A stretch of 64,000 nt of DNA from Pararge aegeria (GCF_905163445.1 NC_053202.1:1364001-1428000); one strand, 5' to 3'. Counted from the first letter of the stretch, positions 1 to 11,404 are shown. Numbers and translations: made by a program. Notes: generated by a model from the sequence alone, not told the origin.

Positions 1-285
1 CACTGAAGTACCAGGCTGACATAATTCGCTTGAAGGTCACGCTCTCACAATATTAGGTTCAAGTTGACGTGCCAAGGATTCGATCCTCCGTATATTAAAG
101 CTTATTTATTACGTCGGAATTAAGGTTACACCAACGATATATAAACGCTGTTTAAGTAACTTAACAACGTGAGAAGGTTATAAGAAACAAAAGAAGCCAT
201 TTGGCAACGTAGATATCAGCGTGAATCTGTCATTTTATACTTATGGAAGATCAACCGACAGAGCAAAGTACTTCTTCTTTACTTC

Positions 286-308
286 CTTGGATAGAAGCAG
301 GCGTTACT
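286..308 (+). repeat. Short fragment matching the 5' end of the hammerhead-like element
   Basis: About 22 bases beginning TTGGATAGAAGCAGG are identical to 27371-27392, just inside the left end of the element at 27369-27617. Similarity fades after GTTACT. It contains no ribozyme. Confidence 0.5.
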
Positions 309-410
309 GTGGTGGAATATATGTTATATAATAATATTGCATCACTCAGAATTATGCGTTTGATACAATACATGAATATTAATTATATTACTGTTGAAAT
401 TATATTTGAC

Positions 411-645
411 AGCGGATTGGTGCAGTGGGCAGAGACTGAGGTCGTGGGTTCGTTTCCCACAACTGGAAAATATTTGTGTGATGAACAAGAATGATTTTTC
501 AGTGTATGGGTGTTTATCTGTGTATTATAATTTTTTATGTATATTATTCATAAAGATATTCATCAGTCATCTGAGTATCCACAGCACAAGCTACGCTTAC
601 TTAAGGGCTATTTATTTATTTATATTTCGGATAGAGTGACCATGG
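411..645 (+). mobile_element. tRNA-related SINE, family 1
   Basis: The tRNA-like head has GGTGCAGTGGGCAG (A-box region) and GGGTTCGTTTCCCAC (B box). Then come TGTGTGATGAACA, a TATTCATAAA stretch, ACACAAGCTACGCTTACTT and a TTTA-rich tail. The same order recurs about ten times here on both strands. It resembles butterfly SINEs of the Metulj kind, but the name is not certain. Confidence 0.8.
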
Positions 646-1207
646 ACTATTCGGTTTAGTTACCCCTTAAGATAAATTTCCCAGTTAAGATCTGCACACC
701 GTATTCCATGGATTTGTATTTTGCTTCGGCCTTTCTAATAGATACACGGTTGGCGTTCTTCCGTTTTGCCCATCTGTATAATATGGGTCTTTTAAGTAGG
801 CATTTTCAGCTTAAGTACAATCGACACTTTGATATTATACCTATAAATTTCTTGTTTCCATGGAAGTGAAGAGTGTCTTTAAGGGAATTAAATACCTTTA
901 AAATCAAGAAATCTTACACTGGAGGCACTGAAGGCACGAACGTGGTTAGAATAAGCCCCGCTAAGTTGGAGTTAAATCTCTTTGTTCGACGACCATCCGT
1001 CAGCGTCAAGTTCAAGGTGGTAACAAGTGCAATTTCTAGGAAAAGGGAAGCTTTTATTGAGAAAATACTAAATTAAGTTACTCTGAAGGATAACGCTTTT
1101 TTTCTGTAGAATCAATCTTACTTACTTTAAGTACCAGAAGGTATTTTTACCCAACAACCCCGGGGTTGCAGAGGTCAAGTGTCACAGGATTAGTGACGTC
1201 ACGAAAA
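646..1207. other. Intergenic stretch without recognised feature
   Basis: Mixed sequence with short open frames only; the 67-codon frame at 873-1076 has no recognisable domain. Nothing else was seen. Confidence 0.4.
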
Positions 1208-1500
1208 GTAATATGGTTGACATTATCTAAAAGCTTGACTGAGCTTACCGAGGGTGGTAGCTTAGTACTTTTACAACCGAAGTACTAGGCTAGCATAACT
1301 AGCGTAGAGTGTAGAGGTTAAGATGAACTTTTGAATCAGACACGACAACTGACAAGTAATATGGTGGACATTATCTAAAAGCCTTAGCTGAGCTCTAAGA
1401 GGATGGCTTAGTACTTTCAAGTCAGATATACTAGGCTGACATAAATAGTTTAGAGTTCAAGATAAACTTTTGGATCAGATACCGTAGAAATCTGGGTCAC
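1208..1500. repeat. Two-unit tandem repeat, about 147 bp per unit
   Basis: Two units start with AGTAATATGG followed by GACATTATCTAAAAGC at 1208 and 1355. Both continue with a diverged copy of a segment containing GAGCT, TTAGTACTTT and CTAGGCT. Bases 1-75 hold a related piece (GAAGTACCAGGCTGACATAA), so the array may extend left of the window. Confidence 0.6.
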
Positions 1501-1929
1501 CGTTACCAAGAATTATGTCCGGGCACACGTGTCAGTTTTAAGTATTAAAAAAAAAGGTTATGTGTGTTGTAGTGTTAGTGTACACACGAAATCCAAAATA
1601 TTTACACATTTTTTTAATGTTTCTAACGTAAATTTAATTGTTTTTTGTAAGGTACTTTCACCACAAAATACACATTTCAAAATGAATATCACTCATATTA
1701 AATATTTATAAACTTTAATTCACACAAATAATATACAAATAGCAAAAAAAGCCAAAACGTTGGAAACACGTTGTAAACAGTATGCCACGAACGAGTCTTT
1801 ATGATCAGCTGTGATGGCGTCATGGCAGCAGAAACCAGAGTGGGGAAGATAGAGAAAGAGTGAGAGAGGAATAGAAACGCGGAGAAGGAAATGTACGAAC
1901 GACGTAGAAACTGCTAGACTGGTATATTT

Positions 1930-2660
1930 TAGTTACTTTCACAGCATTATGTCATATGGAATTTTACTTTGGGGTAATGCTGCTGATATTGCACTATTTT
2001 CGTGCTGCAGAAGAGGGCTGTTCGTTCTATCTACAAAATGGGTCCGAGAGAGTCATTGAGAGATAAATTTAAAGATTTTAAAATAATGTCAGTGTATAGT
2101 CAGTACATATTTGAAAATTTAATGTACGTTCATAAAAACATTTCTAAATTTAAGAAAAAATGTGACTGCAATAATTTAAATATTAGAAGTAAGAATAAAC
2201 TTACAGTGCAATATACTAGGTTACATAAATTCATAATTCGTTGAAAGGAAATTGCATACAATTCTACAATAAACTTCCAATTGACATCTTGGAGATGTCT
2301 CTTAAAAAGTTCAAAGTTTGTATTAAACGTAAGCTTATAGAAAAGTCCTATTATAGTATAAAGGACTACGTAAACGATAAAAAAAGCTTGGGTGTAAATT
2401 ATTGCTCTAACCAGGTTACTCTTCTAATAATTTAAAATGACATTGTGAGATGGTGATAACAAAAAAAAAAAAAACACCCAAGTTTGTTGTGGGCTTCTTC
2501 CTAGACCAGGACGCGTTTGGAACCCTCGTAGCTTTAGTTTTAAGTTTACGAATGTGGTTATCGCCATCATCTCACTACCGTGTAATTCTTATGTTCGCAT
2601 CAAAAGTGCCACCTATGGGCCTACTTGAATAAAGATATTTTTGACTTTGACTTTGACTTT
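1930..2660 (+). mobile_element. 5'-truncated Jockey/CR1-like LINE, family A, with broken reverse transcriptase C-terminus
   Basis: The segment encodes, in shifted frames, YGILLWGNAADI, then KRAVRSIYKMGPRESLRDKF and FENLMYVHKNI (2002-2244), then FYNKLPIDILEMSLKKFK (2241-2435). This is the usual C-terminal end of non-LTR reverse transcriptases. It ends AATAAAGATATTTTTGACTT with a (TTTGAC) tail. At least two frameshifts make it a dead copy. Similar copies lie at 16847-17690, 18115-18520, 38185-38487, 39546-39880 and 47083-47730. Confidence 0.8.
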
Positions 2661-2689
2661 AGGCATTACGCAGCTGTACGCATTTAACT

Positions 2690-3115
2690 TTATCGACGAA
2701 TTTTCGTTATTTCGGCTTGCGGAAATCGTCAGATTTTATATTTTTCATTATTCTTGAATTATTTCCTTCAAAATAAAAAAAGATTTAGCTACGCTCGAGA
2801 ATGTTGAGATGAGGTTTTTTTTTTACAACTTTGTTGCCCTCCCCTATTTTTACGTCACTCTCAAATTGTCAGATTAGTGGAATATACACTTTTTAGTATG
2901 CAATTAACTCACACTACCTTAATCTGATGCGCTCGAGAATTTCTGATGGTCAATTTTTTTTTTACTTATCTGATCCTGTATCCTTCACGGGCGGCCTTAT
3001 ATATGGGCCTCATTTGTGGAGGTACTTAACCGGGTACAAGGTATCCCCCTGTATATTATTCTGCCGCGCTTTAGTAAATCCCGAAATCCCCGCTTGGGCT
3101 CCCCTACTATAAGTG
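2690..3115. repeat. Unclassified repeat with internal duplication
   Basis: Two diverged copies of a motif with GCTCGAGAAT followed by a T-rich run (2795 and 2930) precede a conserved-looking block with TTCACGGGCGGCCTTATATA and CCCCTGTATATTATTCTGCC. The block carries a 61-codon open frame (2927-3112) without recognised domain. I believe this block occurs elsewhere in Lepidoptera but cannot name it. Confidence 0.4.
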
Positions 3116-3344
3116 AAACTTAAAACTTAAGACATAATTTACTTATTATTTTATGTTACAATTAATTTATGTTAGATTAACAGTAGTTTTTATTAATAAT
3201 TGCTAGTTTAGAAAAAATATTTTCATATAAAATTATATACCGGTTAAACTGAAATATAACTTGAAAAAAAAATACCCTAATCACACCACGTTTTGAATGG
3301 AAAATAAATATGGTGCGTAACAGAAAAACGTTACAATTTTTTTA

Positions 3345-4343
3345 TCTATACTAATATATAAATCTATAGAGTTTTTTACGGTTGTTCCGTTAAAACTATT
3401 AAACTAAACATCCGATTGAATTGAAATTTTGCATCCATGTAGAGGATACATTGACTTAATGGATAGGCTAACTTTTTTATAAGTGTTAAATCTCCGAAGT
3501 GTATAGCGGTGGCTTAGAAAAAATCATAAAAAACTAAATTTTTAAATTTAACTCTTTTAGACACAATTTTTTTGGGCTATGTTACGAGCAAACAAGAATG
3601 TATTGAATGAAGTTTGAATCACAAAATCGGTTACGGGGGTGCTAATAAAAAAAAAAAAAAATTATACTAAAATTCCCACAGACTTAAAATTTAATAAAAG
3701 TTTCATGTTTGTTAAATTAAGGTAACTTACTATAAGATTTCGAAAAATTTTAGCCCTAGAGGAGATTGTGGGGGCGTTAAAATTATTTATATAATTATAA
3801 TTGTTGATAATATTCTAAAGGTTTTTTTATAGTAATAAATGGACCAAGCTGTGGTAACCTAATGGTTAGTAAAAAACCATAATTTGTTACATAAACAGAG
3901 GAACACTTTGAATGCCATGCAAGGAACACATCCTATGAAATGACACCCTTCGGACTGGAACGCAGCTTAGCAGCTTAATAGGCATGGGGGTAGTAGGGAC
4001 TTCCCTGGAAAAGCTTGGCCACAAAACGCTTTAATAGGTACTATTACTAAAACTTTAAGTGCGGATGAGTCTATGTAAGATTTGCAGTCAATGATTGCAA
4101 TTATCTATAATTTTCAAATAATACTGGTTGCCTCTGGAAGTAGGAAGGACATCTTTAGTGCTAAAACACATATCTATATATGTTATGTTGGTTTGTGTAC
4201 GCTTAAAAAACTCAAAAAGTTCTGCAATGATCGGGCTGAAATTTTAGCATGATATATTATACGCATCAAGGATTGTTTTTATCCATTTTTCTCAACCATT
4301 CAATCACAATGTGCCACAGCGAAGCGTGGCAGGGTACAACTAG
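3345..4343 (+). mobile_element. Non-autonomous Helitron, complete ends
   Basis: The 5' end is TCTATACTAATATATAAATC after an A (3344); the 3' end is CTAG (4340-4343) before a T (4344), so the insertion is in an AT dinucleotide without duplication, as Helitrons do. A hairpin GCCAC/GTGGC (4313-4317 with 4326-4330) stands 9 bases before CTAG. There is no Rep/helicase frame. Confidence 0.8.
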
Positions 4344-4499
4344 TATTGCTATAAAATATCTCCCATACTATATAACTATAAAAAGTAACTCAAAAACAGT
4401 TTGCTGTTTACAAATTTTCATCATCAGTTCAATTTCCTACTTTTTCCTAATTCGGGTATTTCACAAATCGTTGGCGGAATTGAGAAAATTACGAAGTTT

Positions 4500-4620
4500 C
4501 TAGAGCGGGGAAATCACAAGATGACAATAAATGTTACCCTGTTGTCGCTTCGAAGGTGCTTTCGGAATTAAGATTAAAAAAGTTTACAGTTTGAGGAGAC
4601 TCGATGGATTCTCTTCGAAT
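4500..4620. repeat. Dispersed repeat, copy 1 of 2
   Basis: It shares with 5425-5530 the order CACAA, ATAAA, CTGTTG, CTTCG, then GATTAAAAAAGTT and a GGTCTCC-like end. The two copies are about 0.9 kb apart in the same orientation. Class unknown. Confidence 0.4.
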
Positions 4621-5424
4621 TGTTCACATTGTTCGCATTCGTAAAAAAAAAAACACAACGTTATAGGCTCATGAATATAACATGGGTATAGAGCAACCAT
4701 GTCTACAAGGGGAGTTGGAAGGGTCAATTCCGATGACCCTGTCGACATTTGTCTGTCTTCGAGCAGCATCGCTGTCAGGGAGCAGCATTGCTGTCAATTA
4801 AATTACATTAAAAATCATTAGTAAAATGATGATTAAATTTAGGTTAGATCTGAATGGCAATCAGACATAAAATTCATTAAGAGTATTTTATCGCTGATAT
4901 TGCCATCTGTTGTTACAGCTTAGAACTATCTCACAAAGTGTAAGAGTTATTTAAATAACATTACCAAACCCAACATAAAACCATTTGGCTTGATTAAATG
5001 AGGTTTTACGTTACAAAATATGTTGAGAGTTAAAATTAATAAATAAAGTTCTTCAAATAAACGTCCGCTCAGCCTCCGCAGCGACATACAATTCTAAGAA
5101 CATAGGAAAGCCTATGATAGGTTATAACTTATAATACTTTTAGTATTTAATACTACTTAAACTTAAGTTGATCTTAATAACATTCTAATACATTATAACA
5201 TAAAATACACAATGTTTTATGTTACCTACTTATCTAGATATTTATGAATAACAAAATAACAGTTATTTCATTACGCATCAAATTAAAATAACCAAACAAA
5301 AAATGTAGTGAACATTCGTGTATCAAACGACGGAAGTACAATTTTATATTTAATTTATTCCTTCACTGAAATAGCGACAGATTTGACGAAATCACAAACT
5401 CTGCTCAAGTTGTTCAAACTTTAA
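4621..5424. other. AT-rich intergenic stretch
   Basis: No coding frame of interest, no recognised repeat. The 61-codon minus frame at 4584-4769 has no domain. Confidence 0.4.
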
Positions 5425-5530
5425 ACTTGAAGCGTTCCTCACAATAAACGCTACACTGTTGACACTTCGCAAGTGTTTTCTTGGAGTGAGATTAAAAAAG
5501 TTGAAGCTTTAGGTGTCTCCATGGGTTCCT
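5425..5530. repeat. Dispersed repeat, copy 2 of 2
   Basis: Same family as 4500-4620, with AAACGCTACACTGTTGACAC and GAGATTAAAAAAGTTGAAGC. Confidence 0.4.
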
Positions 5531-5858
5531 AAGTTTCCATTTTACCTCCTAATAAAACATTTCAACAGAACATCTAAGATGATCAGACCGCATCTGAGAC
5601 AATAGCATTTAAAGGAAAAATATGTGCGAGAAATTACGGGGCGCTTTGGACTTATCACGGTCCGACCCCGCATTGAGGTATAGTACACAACCTTTTGGAG
5701 AAAAAATTTCTTGTCTGGTCTGGAATAAATAATTACATAAATTGTGCGGGAACGATATACTCGTATGCACGGTCGCGGCGGCGAAAGGCACAAACCGGAC
5801 CACCGACGACGCGATCAACGATTTTGTAGACGATTGTTATTCTTATTATAATCAGCTT

Positions 5859-5934
5859 TATAAATGAAACTAAGTGGACATATATATATATATATATTCT
5901 AGATATATATATAGTCCACTTAGTTTCATTTATA
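5859..5934. repeat. Long inverted repeat with AT core
   Basis: Perfect 21-base arms at 5859-5879 and 5914-5934 (left arm begins TATAAATGAAACTAAGTGG) flank 34 bases of mostly TA repeat with TTCTAGA in the middle. The core can pair too, so nearly the whole segment is one hairpin. A small MITE of the TA-target type is possible. Confidence 0.75.
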
Positions 5935-6612
5935 TACTCATCAAAGCGGCCGTGAGGACGCCACCAGTGATCCGGCTCGTAGGACCTATTGCGCCAATCG
6001 GCCGTCGACAAAATAAGATAACACTGAGGTGTTGTCAGCCATTATTAATGCGAAAGTATGTTTGTTTCCTGGTCTTGGCCTTTACGCCTTAACTAAGAAA
6101 CCAAACAATTTGATATTAGGCATAGAGTTATGTGAAATAACGAAGATTAATAAAGGGTACGCTTTATAACAAGAAAATCAACGGTTCCCAAGGGATGTCA
6201 AAAACGTATTTAACAGCTAGTTACTTTTACAACGTGTAAATTAAAACCGAAATCATACTTCACATTATTAACTGTCTCTGAGACCTATCTGTGAAACCGA
6301 AACCGAAACTAATAGTTTTTGAGTAAACCAATGCCATAATTTTTACTTAAAGAAATCGGATACGGGCTGTATCTGATTTAACATCACATGTAAAAGAAAA
6401 ATCAAGTAACTCCTGTCACTTTATTAGTTAAGCGTCTCGTAGCGTAGGTACAAACAGTTCAAAACTAGGAATGTTCCGATCGTCACCAAACTTTACAGGA
6501 TTACTCGCCAGGTCAATCCGGAGATTCCCTGAAAGTTTCATTGAAATCGGTCCAGCCGTTTCGGAGCCTATACGGAACATACCCACAAACTTTCTCTTTT
6601 ATATATATAGAT

Positions 6613-6765
6613 ATACATAAATACTTATAATATATATATAAACAACCAGACACTGAAAAATATTCATGCTCATCACACAAACATCTTCCAGTTGTGGGAA
6701 TCAAACCCAGGGCCTTGGACTCAGAAAGCAGGGTCGCTGCAAACTGCGCCAATCGGCCGTCCATA
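6613..6765 (-). mobile_element. tRNA-related SINE, family 1, partial
   Basis: The reverse strand has GATTGGCGCAGTTTGCAGCG and GGGTTTGATTCCCACAACTG, the A- and B-box parts, followed by the TGTGTGATGAGCATGAATA segment. The tail is lost in TA-rich sequence. Confidence 0.7.
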
Positions 6766-6823
6766 AGCGAAGTAGTTCCCGAGTTAATTATATAATATAT
6801 ATAGTTCCCGAGTATCCCTATCC

Positions 6824-7232
6824 CTACTAATATTATAAACGTCAATGTAAGTTTGTTTGTTACGCTTTCACGCAAAAACTACTTAACCGATCCTCATGAA
6901 ACTTTGTACACTTATTCTTGGAAATGTTAAAAGTAATATAGGATACTTTTTTTCCCGACATTAAGCTCGGTTCATTTGGGAGAGGGGATGAAAGTGCTTG
7001 ATAATTTTAGACCATAACTCCGACAAATTATAACCGATTTAAATAATTATTTTTGTACTATAGTGGTTAGAATATTTGTTAACTTTAATTTTTCCCAAAC
7101 TGTGGTTAGAGATAGAGGACAGAACTCCTCAGCGGACAGAAGCAAACCCCTAATTTTTTTTAGAACTGCAACTAAATTTAATACCACATGAAAAAACTAA
7201 ATCAAACGCAGACGAAGTCGCGGGCAACAGCC
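6824..7232 (+). mobile_element. Helitron-like fragment
   Basis: It begins with CTACTAATATTATAAACG, carries ATAACTCCGACAAATTATAACCG, and ends GCAGACGAAGTCGCGGGCAA followed by CAGCCCTAT where an intact family member has CAGCTAGT. The last bases are therefore damaged. Confidence 0.55.
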
Positions 7233-7438
7233 CTATAATATATATGTTAAGGGGGGCGCGTTAGGTTTGATTGAATTAACACGCATAAAGACTTTCAAAT
7301 CAGAAGTATAGTATTTAAATATAACAAGAGCACATTACACAGCAAAAATTGAGGACAACACGAAATAACAATATAAAAGAAGGTGGGCACATAAAAAGTC
7401 TAATGATAGGTAGAATATAGTCGAGTATAGTGCGAGTG

Positions 7439-7573
7439 TATAAATACAGTCGAGTCGCGCGGAAGGTTTGGACTGCACTCCAACGCCCTGCGCGTAGGCG
7501 ACGATCGCGGTGGGAACTTTGCCGCGCCGGCGCGGGCTGCCGGCCGCGCGACCTTGTGAATTAAATTTTGTGT
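7439..7573 (+). promoter_or_regulatory. Candidate promoter and 5' noncoding exon
   Basis: A TATAAATA box (7439-7446) is followed by about 100 bases very rich in CpG (CGCGCGGAAGG, GCCGCGCCGGCGCGG), unlike the AT-rich surroundings. It ends in TTTTGTGT|GTAAGTAATT, a strong splice donor at 7574. No downstream coding exon could be identified, so the gene is hypothetical. Confidence 0.35.
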
Positions 7574-8519
7574 GTAAGTAATTATATATTTATGTTATGT
7601 GGATGAGTTGGTGTGATTTATGTACTACGAATACTTATAATAACTATGATATATATTATTATATTGTATTGTGGTGTGTGAATGAATAAATAAAATAAAC
7701 TGATATATATGTGTTGCCTACATACGTATATTTTGGTAGGGTTTTCTAAAGAAAAAACGGTTCCCGCGGGTTTTGTGAAAAACAGTAATAAACGCGGACG
7801 ATGAACGAGAGGCTACAGTTACTTTATAATAATTACGAATTGTCGCGAAACGCGCTATCAACAAAAGCGTCTCTACGTCTTATCACATTAAAGCAAGTTG
7901 CGATTGAAACTCGCTGCTAATTCGCGCTGAAGTTCAGGAAGATTATTTAAATCTCTCTCGGGCTGAAAGTTTTAGTTAGCGCCGTGTGTCCCATATGCGG
8001 TGAGGATTCGGCTTGAAGGCTCCTGCTATGCTATATAGTACTACAGCTAGTCATATAAACATATAATCATTTATTTGCAGAAAACGTCAAATTATAGATG
8101 TTACAAAAAATTATACAGAGCAATGTTTAGCCCATTTAAAGGCATGCAAATCTTAAATTAAAAATAATTAATAACATTCAGAATTAGATTAATTACAATT
8201 AATTTCATTAAGGCTATATAATTACAATTAATATTTAATTAGTTATGTTTTAATTTATTTAGCTTAGTTTATTTAGTTTATGAACTGTAGCAAAATATGA
8301 CAGATTTTCATATGATATCAAATTGATTATTAAATAAATAAATTAATAAAAATTCAACACAAATCCTAAAAAAAAATAAAATGCATATTTTGCTATGTTT
8401 ATTTCTGCCGCCAAGTAGCATTGCTTTTGCATATAATTTATGTTAATGTAAGTTTTCCTGTGTGTGTTTCCTTTATTATGCAATAAAGTTGTTTAAATTA
8501 AATAAAATAAATAAATAAA
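7574..8519. other. Intergenic stretch
   Basis: AT-rich, with microsatellite-like AAATAAATAAAT near 8505. The part 7750-7990 is somewhat CpG-richer. No coding frame recognised. Confidence 0.35.
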
Positions 8520-8700
8520 TTGCTGTGTTCCAGTCAGAAGGGCGTGATTTCATTAGGTTGAACACCGACGCCTCGGGTGATGGACACAGGGTGGCACTTA
8601 ATACGCCTTGCTCCTTGCGTGCCCTGCGAAGTGGTGCTGTTTTTATAAGCGATCCCGGCAAAATGTACGATTCCCGCAGGATTCATGAAAAACCAAAAAA
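8520..8700. repeat. Unclassified dispersed repeat
   Basis: TGCTGTGTTCCAGTCAGAAG followed by GGCGTG is shared with 15045-15070, which reads TGTTCCGGTCTGAAGGGCGT. Probably a piece of a retroelement. Confidence 0.4.
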
Positions 8701-8710
8701 CGGACAACAT

Positions 8711-8812
8711 TCATAAAAATATTCGTCAGTCATCTTAGTTACGCTTAATTTTGGGCTAGGTGGCTATGTGTGTTTAGTATATTTGTTGTCGTAGTATATT
8801 TATTTATTTACT
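8711..8812 (+). mobile_element. tRNA-related SINE, family 1, 3' part only
   Basis: It has CATAAAAATATTCGTCAGTC, CTACGCTT-like sequence, GGGCTAGGTGGCTATGTGTG and the GTCGTAGTATATTTATTTAT tail. The tRNA-like head is missing. Confidence 0.7.
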
Positions 8813-8984
8813 CCAAATATTTCAGCATCTTAGGAACTGTGCCTCGCTGCGGTGGTTTCGAGGACGTTTTAGATTTTATTTAGTTTTAAATAGTTTATTT
8901 TAGGTTATATTTATAAACAATTATTTTAAAGAATAAATAAATAGTTTATGTGTAGTATTCATAAAATATTCGTTTTACTTCAAA

Positions 8985-9205
8985 TTCAAATTCAAATATC
9001 ACTTGCTTCAACGGTGAAGGAAAACATCGTGAGGAAACCTACATACCTGAGAGTTAATTATAATGTTCTCAAAGGTGTTCGAAGTCCACCAAACAGCACT
9101 GGGCCAGCGTGGTGGACTACGAATTGCCTTGACCGTTTCTCACTGTGGGAGGAGACCCGTGCCCTGGAGTGGGTCGGTAATGGGTTGATATGATGATGAT
9201 GATAC
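8985..9205 (+). mobile_element. tRNA-related SINE, family 2, 3' part
   Basis: It has ATATCACTTGCTTCAACGGT, GAAGGAAAACATCGTGAGGA, GTGGGAGGAGACCCGTGCCC and a (GAT)n tail. Elsewhere in the window the full family begins with GATAGCCCAGTGGGTA and has a B-box-like TCGAATCCCAGCACGCA. Confidence 0.75.
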
Positions 9206-9224
9206 TGTAGCTTTTATTATAATT

Positions 9225-9480
9225 AATTCAAATTCAAATTCAAAACTTCTTTATGCATGTAGGCCTATCACAGGCACTTATGAAGCGTTCATACATATAT
9301 GTTTACAAAATTGTAAGGGGATACTTCTTAGATGGGTATACCAAGGGATATAATTTACTTGTCCACCTGCCAAAGCACGGTAACATGAAAAATAAAATAG
9401 ACTTGCCGTTTTGTTGTATAGATATTACTCAGCCGGTTTATCGCTTAGCTTGTGATGTACAGCCGTAGCTTAAACACCAG
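9225..9480 (-). mobile_element. LINE 3' end, family C
   Basis: On the plus strand it starts TTCAAATTCAAATTCAAAAC and has TTTATGCATGTAGGCCTATC, then AGGCACTTATGAAGCGTTCA. Other copies: 18318-18480, 57358-57533 (both minus) and 43375-43560 (plus), ending ATGAATAAAACATTTTTGAA. No intact frame. Confidence 0.65.
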
Positions 9481-9594
9481 CTTAAGGCGTATTCGGTACT
9501 CTATTCACAATTCAAATTAGTTTAAATGCATCTTTATATTATATGACAGGGGAATTTATATTACATTTTCAACTTTGGGTATTTCAATTATTTT

Positions 9595-9745
9595 ATTGTT
9601 TACACAATCCCATGAAAAGATCCTACAGAAAAATCCTATTATAATATTAAGGATTACTTAAACGATAAAAAAGCTTGGGTGTGAATTGCTCTAGCTACAT
9701 AGCTTAACATAAATTTACTGTGAGATGGTGATAACAAATCCAAAA
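9595..9745 (+). mobile_element. LINE family A, internal 3' fragment
   Basis: It has AGAAAAATCCTATTATAATA, GATAAAAAAGCTTGGGTGTG and GTGAGATGGTGATAACAAA, matching 2340-2465. Confidence 0.65.
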
Positions 9746-9749
9746 ACTA

Positions 9750-9840
9750 GAATACGAGCTATATATAATAATTTGGGTAGGCAGAGCTTTTGTGCTTTGA
9801 ATTTGATGCTTTTGTGTGGTATGAAGTGCACGCCACTGCC
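9750..9840 (+). mobile_element. hAT-like MITE, 5'-truncated
   Basis: It shares the right half of the MITE at 60740-60879: TACGAGCTATATAT, GGCAGAGCTTTTGTGC, TATGAAGTGCACGCCACTG. Confidence 0.6.
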
Positions 9841-9901
9841 ACTGGGCTATCACAGCTTCCGACACTGACAGTATAGAAGTAAGGAAATGTTTGCGTTTTA
9901 C

Positions 9902-10068
9902 TAGTGGCGTGCATAGAGGGTGTGCACAAAAAAAATACTTACAAAGCCTCTCCTGGCTTTGTAAGAGTTATAAAAAGCCTACCATTCAATATTTATAACT
10001 CATACTGGAGATTTTCTTCATTTTATATCATCTGCATACTCTGTGCATACCCTCTATGCACGCCACTG
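9902..10068 (+). mobile_element. hAT-like MITE, complete
   Basis: 167 bp with terminal inverted repeats TAGTGGCGTGCATAGAGGGT and its complement at the right end. Flanks CGTTTTAC and GGTTTAAC agree at 6 of 8 bases, consistent with an aged 8-bp target duplication. The left arm contains a further hairpin (AAAGCCTCTCCTGGCTTT). Confidence 0.7.
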
Positions 10069-10559
10069 GGTTTAACATATCTCACTTGTAATACTTCTCA
10101 CTTTACAGAAACTGGAATTGAAAATGCTGGCATGTACACAACCGCATACATGCAATTAGCAGTGTTAAGGTTTTGAATATGATTTTATTATAATTTCGAC
10201 GGATATTCCGGCACCCATAGGCCTATTTCATACACGCACGGCGGTTTTGGTTATTTAACCACCGATATATAATGTTCCTACTGTCCTATATTAACACCGA
10301 TCGAAGTTTCTCTACAAGCAGAGAGACTTGAAGTTTCAAAAGTGCTCACAGATTAAGCCTAATTGAAATAAATGAATTTCGAATTTCGATTTTTAAAATC
10401 TGACAGAAAGTCTTAAGATTTTTGTTTTTTTTTAATAATATTTTTGTACGGATTAGAATTTCGTGTCTAATAATGACGATTAAAAATCACGTTTAAATTT
10501 TAAAATGACTAACTATATTAATGATCGTTTACATTAACGAAGACTAAGGCTAGGTAATA

Positions 10560-10805
10560 ATAAATAAAATATAATAAACATACTACGTCAATACACACAT
10601 CGTCATCTAAGCCCCAAAGTAAGCATAACGTTAAGGGCACTTAGATAACTAAAGAATATTTTTATGAATAAATACTTATGATATCCAGATAAACACCCAG
10701 ACGCTGAAAGCCATCATGTACACCACACAAAAATTGTGGGAATCGAACCCACGGCCTTGGACTCAGAAGGCAAGGTCGCCTACTGCGCCAATCGGCTGTC
10801 CTGAG
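10560..10805 (-). mobile_element. tRNA-related SINE, family 1, near full length
   Basis: The reverse strand has GACAGCCGATTGGCGCAGTA, GGGTTCGATTCCCACAATTT, a GTCTGGGTGTTTATCTGGAT segment and ends near GACGATGTGTGTATTGACGT. Confidence 0.75.
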
Positions 10806-10984
10806 GGTGGATCTAAGGAGATTCCCATTCATAAATCAAACGTTCACCAATAGCCTAGCTCCTAAAGCTTAGGTTTAGTGAAAATGGGCCTTAATGCGTT
10901 TTGTGGCTATGCTTTGTGGCTCCACGTACTTTTATTAGATCAACTATAGACTAATACACACTAATACACAGAACTATTATATAA

Positions 10985-11400
10985 CTATATATGATGACCT
11001 ATGGCTCGGAAACATGGTCGTTAACTATGGGCCTCATAAGAAGGCTTAGAGTCACTCAGCGGGCGATGGAGAGAGCTATGCTCGGAGTATCTCTACGCGA
11101 TCGAATCAGAAATGTGGAGATTCGTAGAAGAACCAAAGTTACCGACATAGCTCAACGAGTCGCGAAGCTTAAGTGGCAATGGGCCGGGCACATAGTTCGG
11201 AGAAAGGATGGACGTTGGGGTCCCAAGGTGCTGGAATGGCAGCCCCGTACTGGTAAGCGCAGCGTTGGTCGACCCCCAACGAGGTGGACAGACGACATTA
11301 AGCGCGTCGCAGGTAGCCGTTGGATCCAAGCGGCTCAGAATCGTGGAACTTGGAACTCCCTACAAAAGACCTATGTCCAGCAGTGGACGTCTATCGGTTG
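10985..11400 (+). pseudogene. RTE-type LINE remnant, C-terminal end of endonuclease-reverse transcriptase
   Basis: The open frame 10991-11401 encodes YGSETWSLT, RRLRVTQRAMERAMLGV, TDIAQRVAKLKWQWAGHIVR and GRPPTRWTDDIKRVAGSRW, the well-known C-terminal stretch of insect RTE-like elements. The catalytic part of the reverse transcriptase is absent: a 5'-truncated, dead copy. Related pieces lie at 12000-12230, 23150-23545, 42935-43000, 53760-54100 and 54085-54375. Confidence 0.85.
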
Positions 11401-11404
11401 ATGT

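Noticed and set aside
10991..11401. An intact 136-residue host protein
   Set aside because: The sequence is the C-terminal end of an RTE-type polymerase, present in several broken copies in this window.
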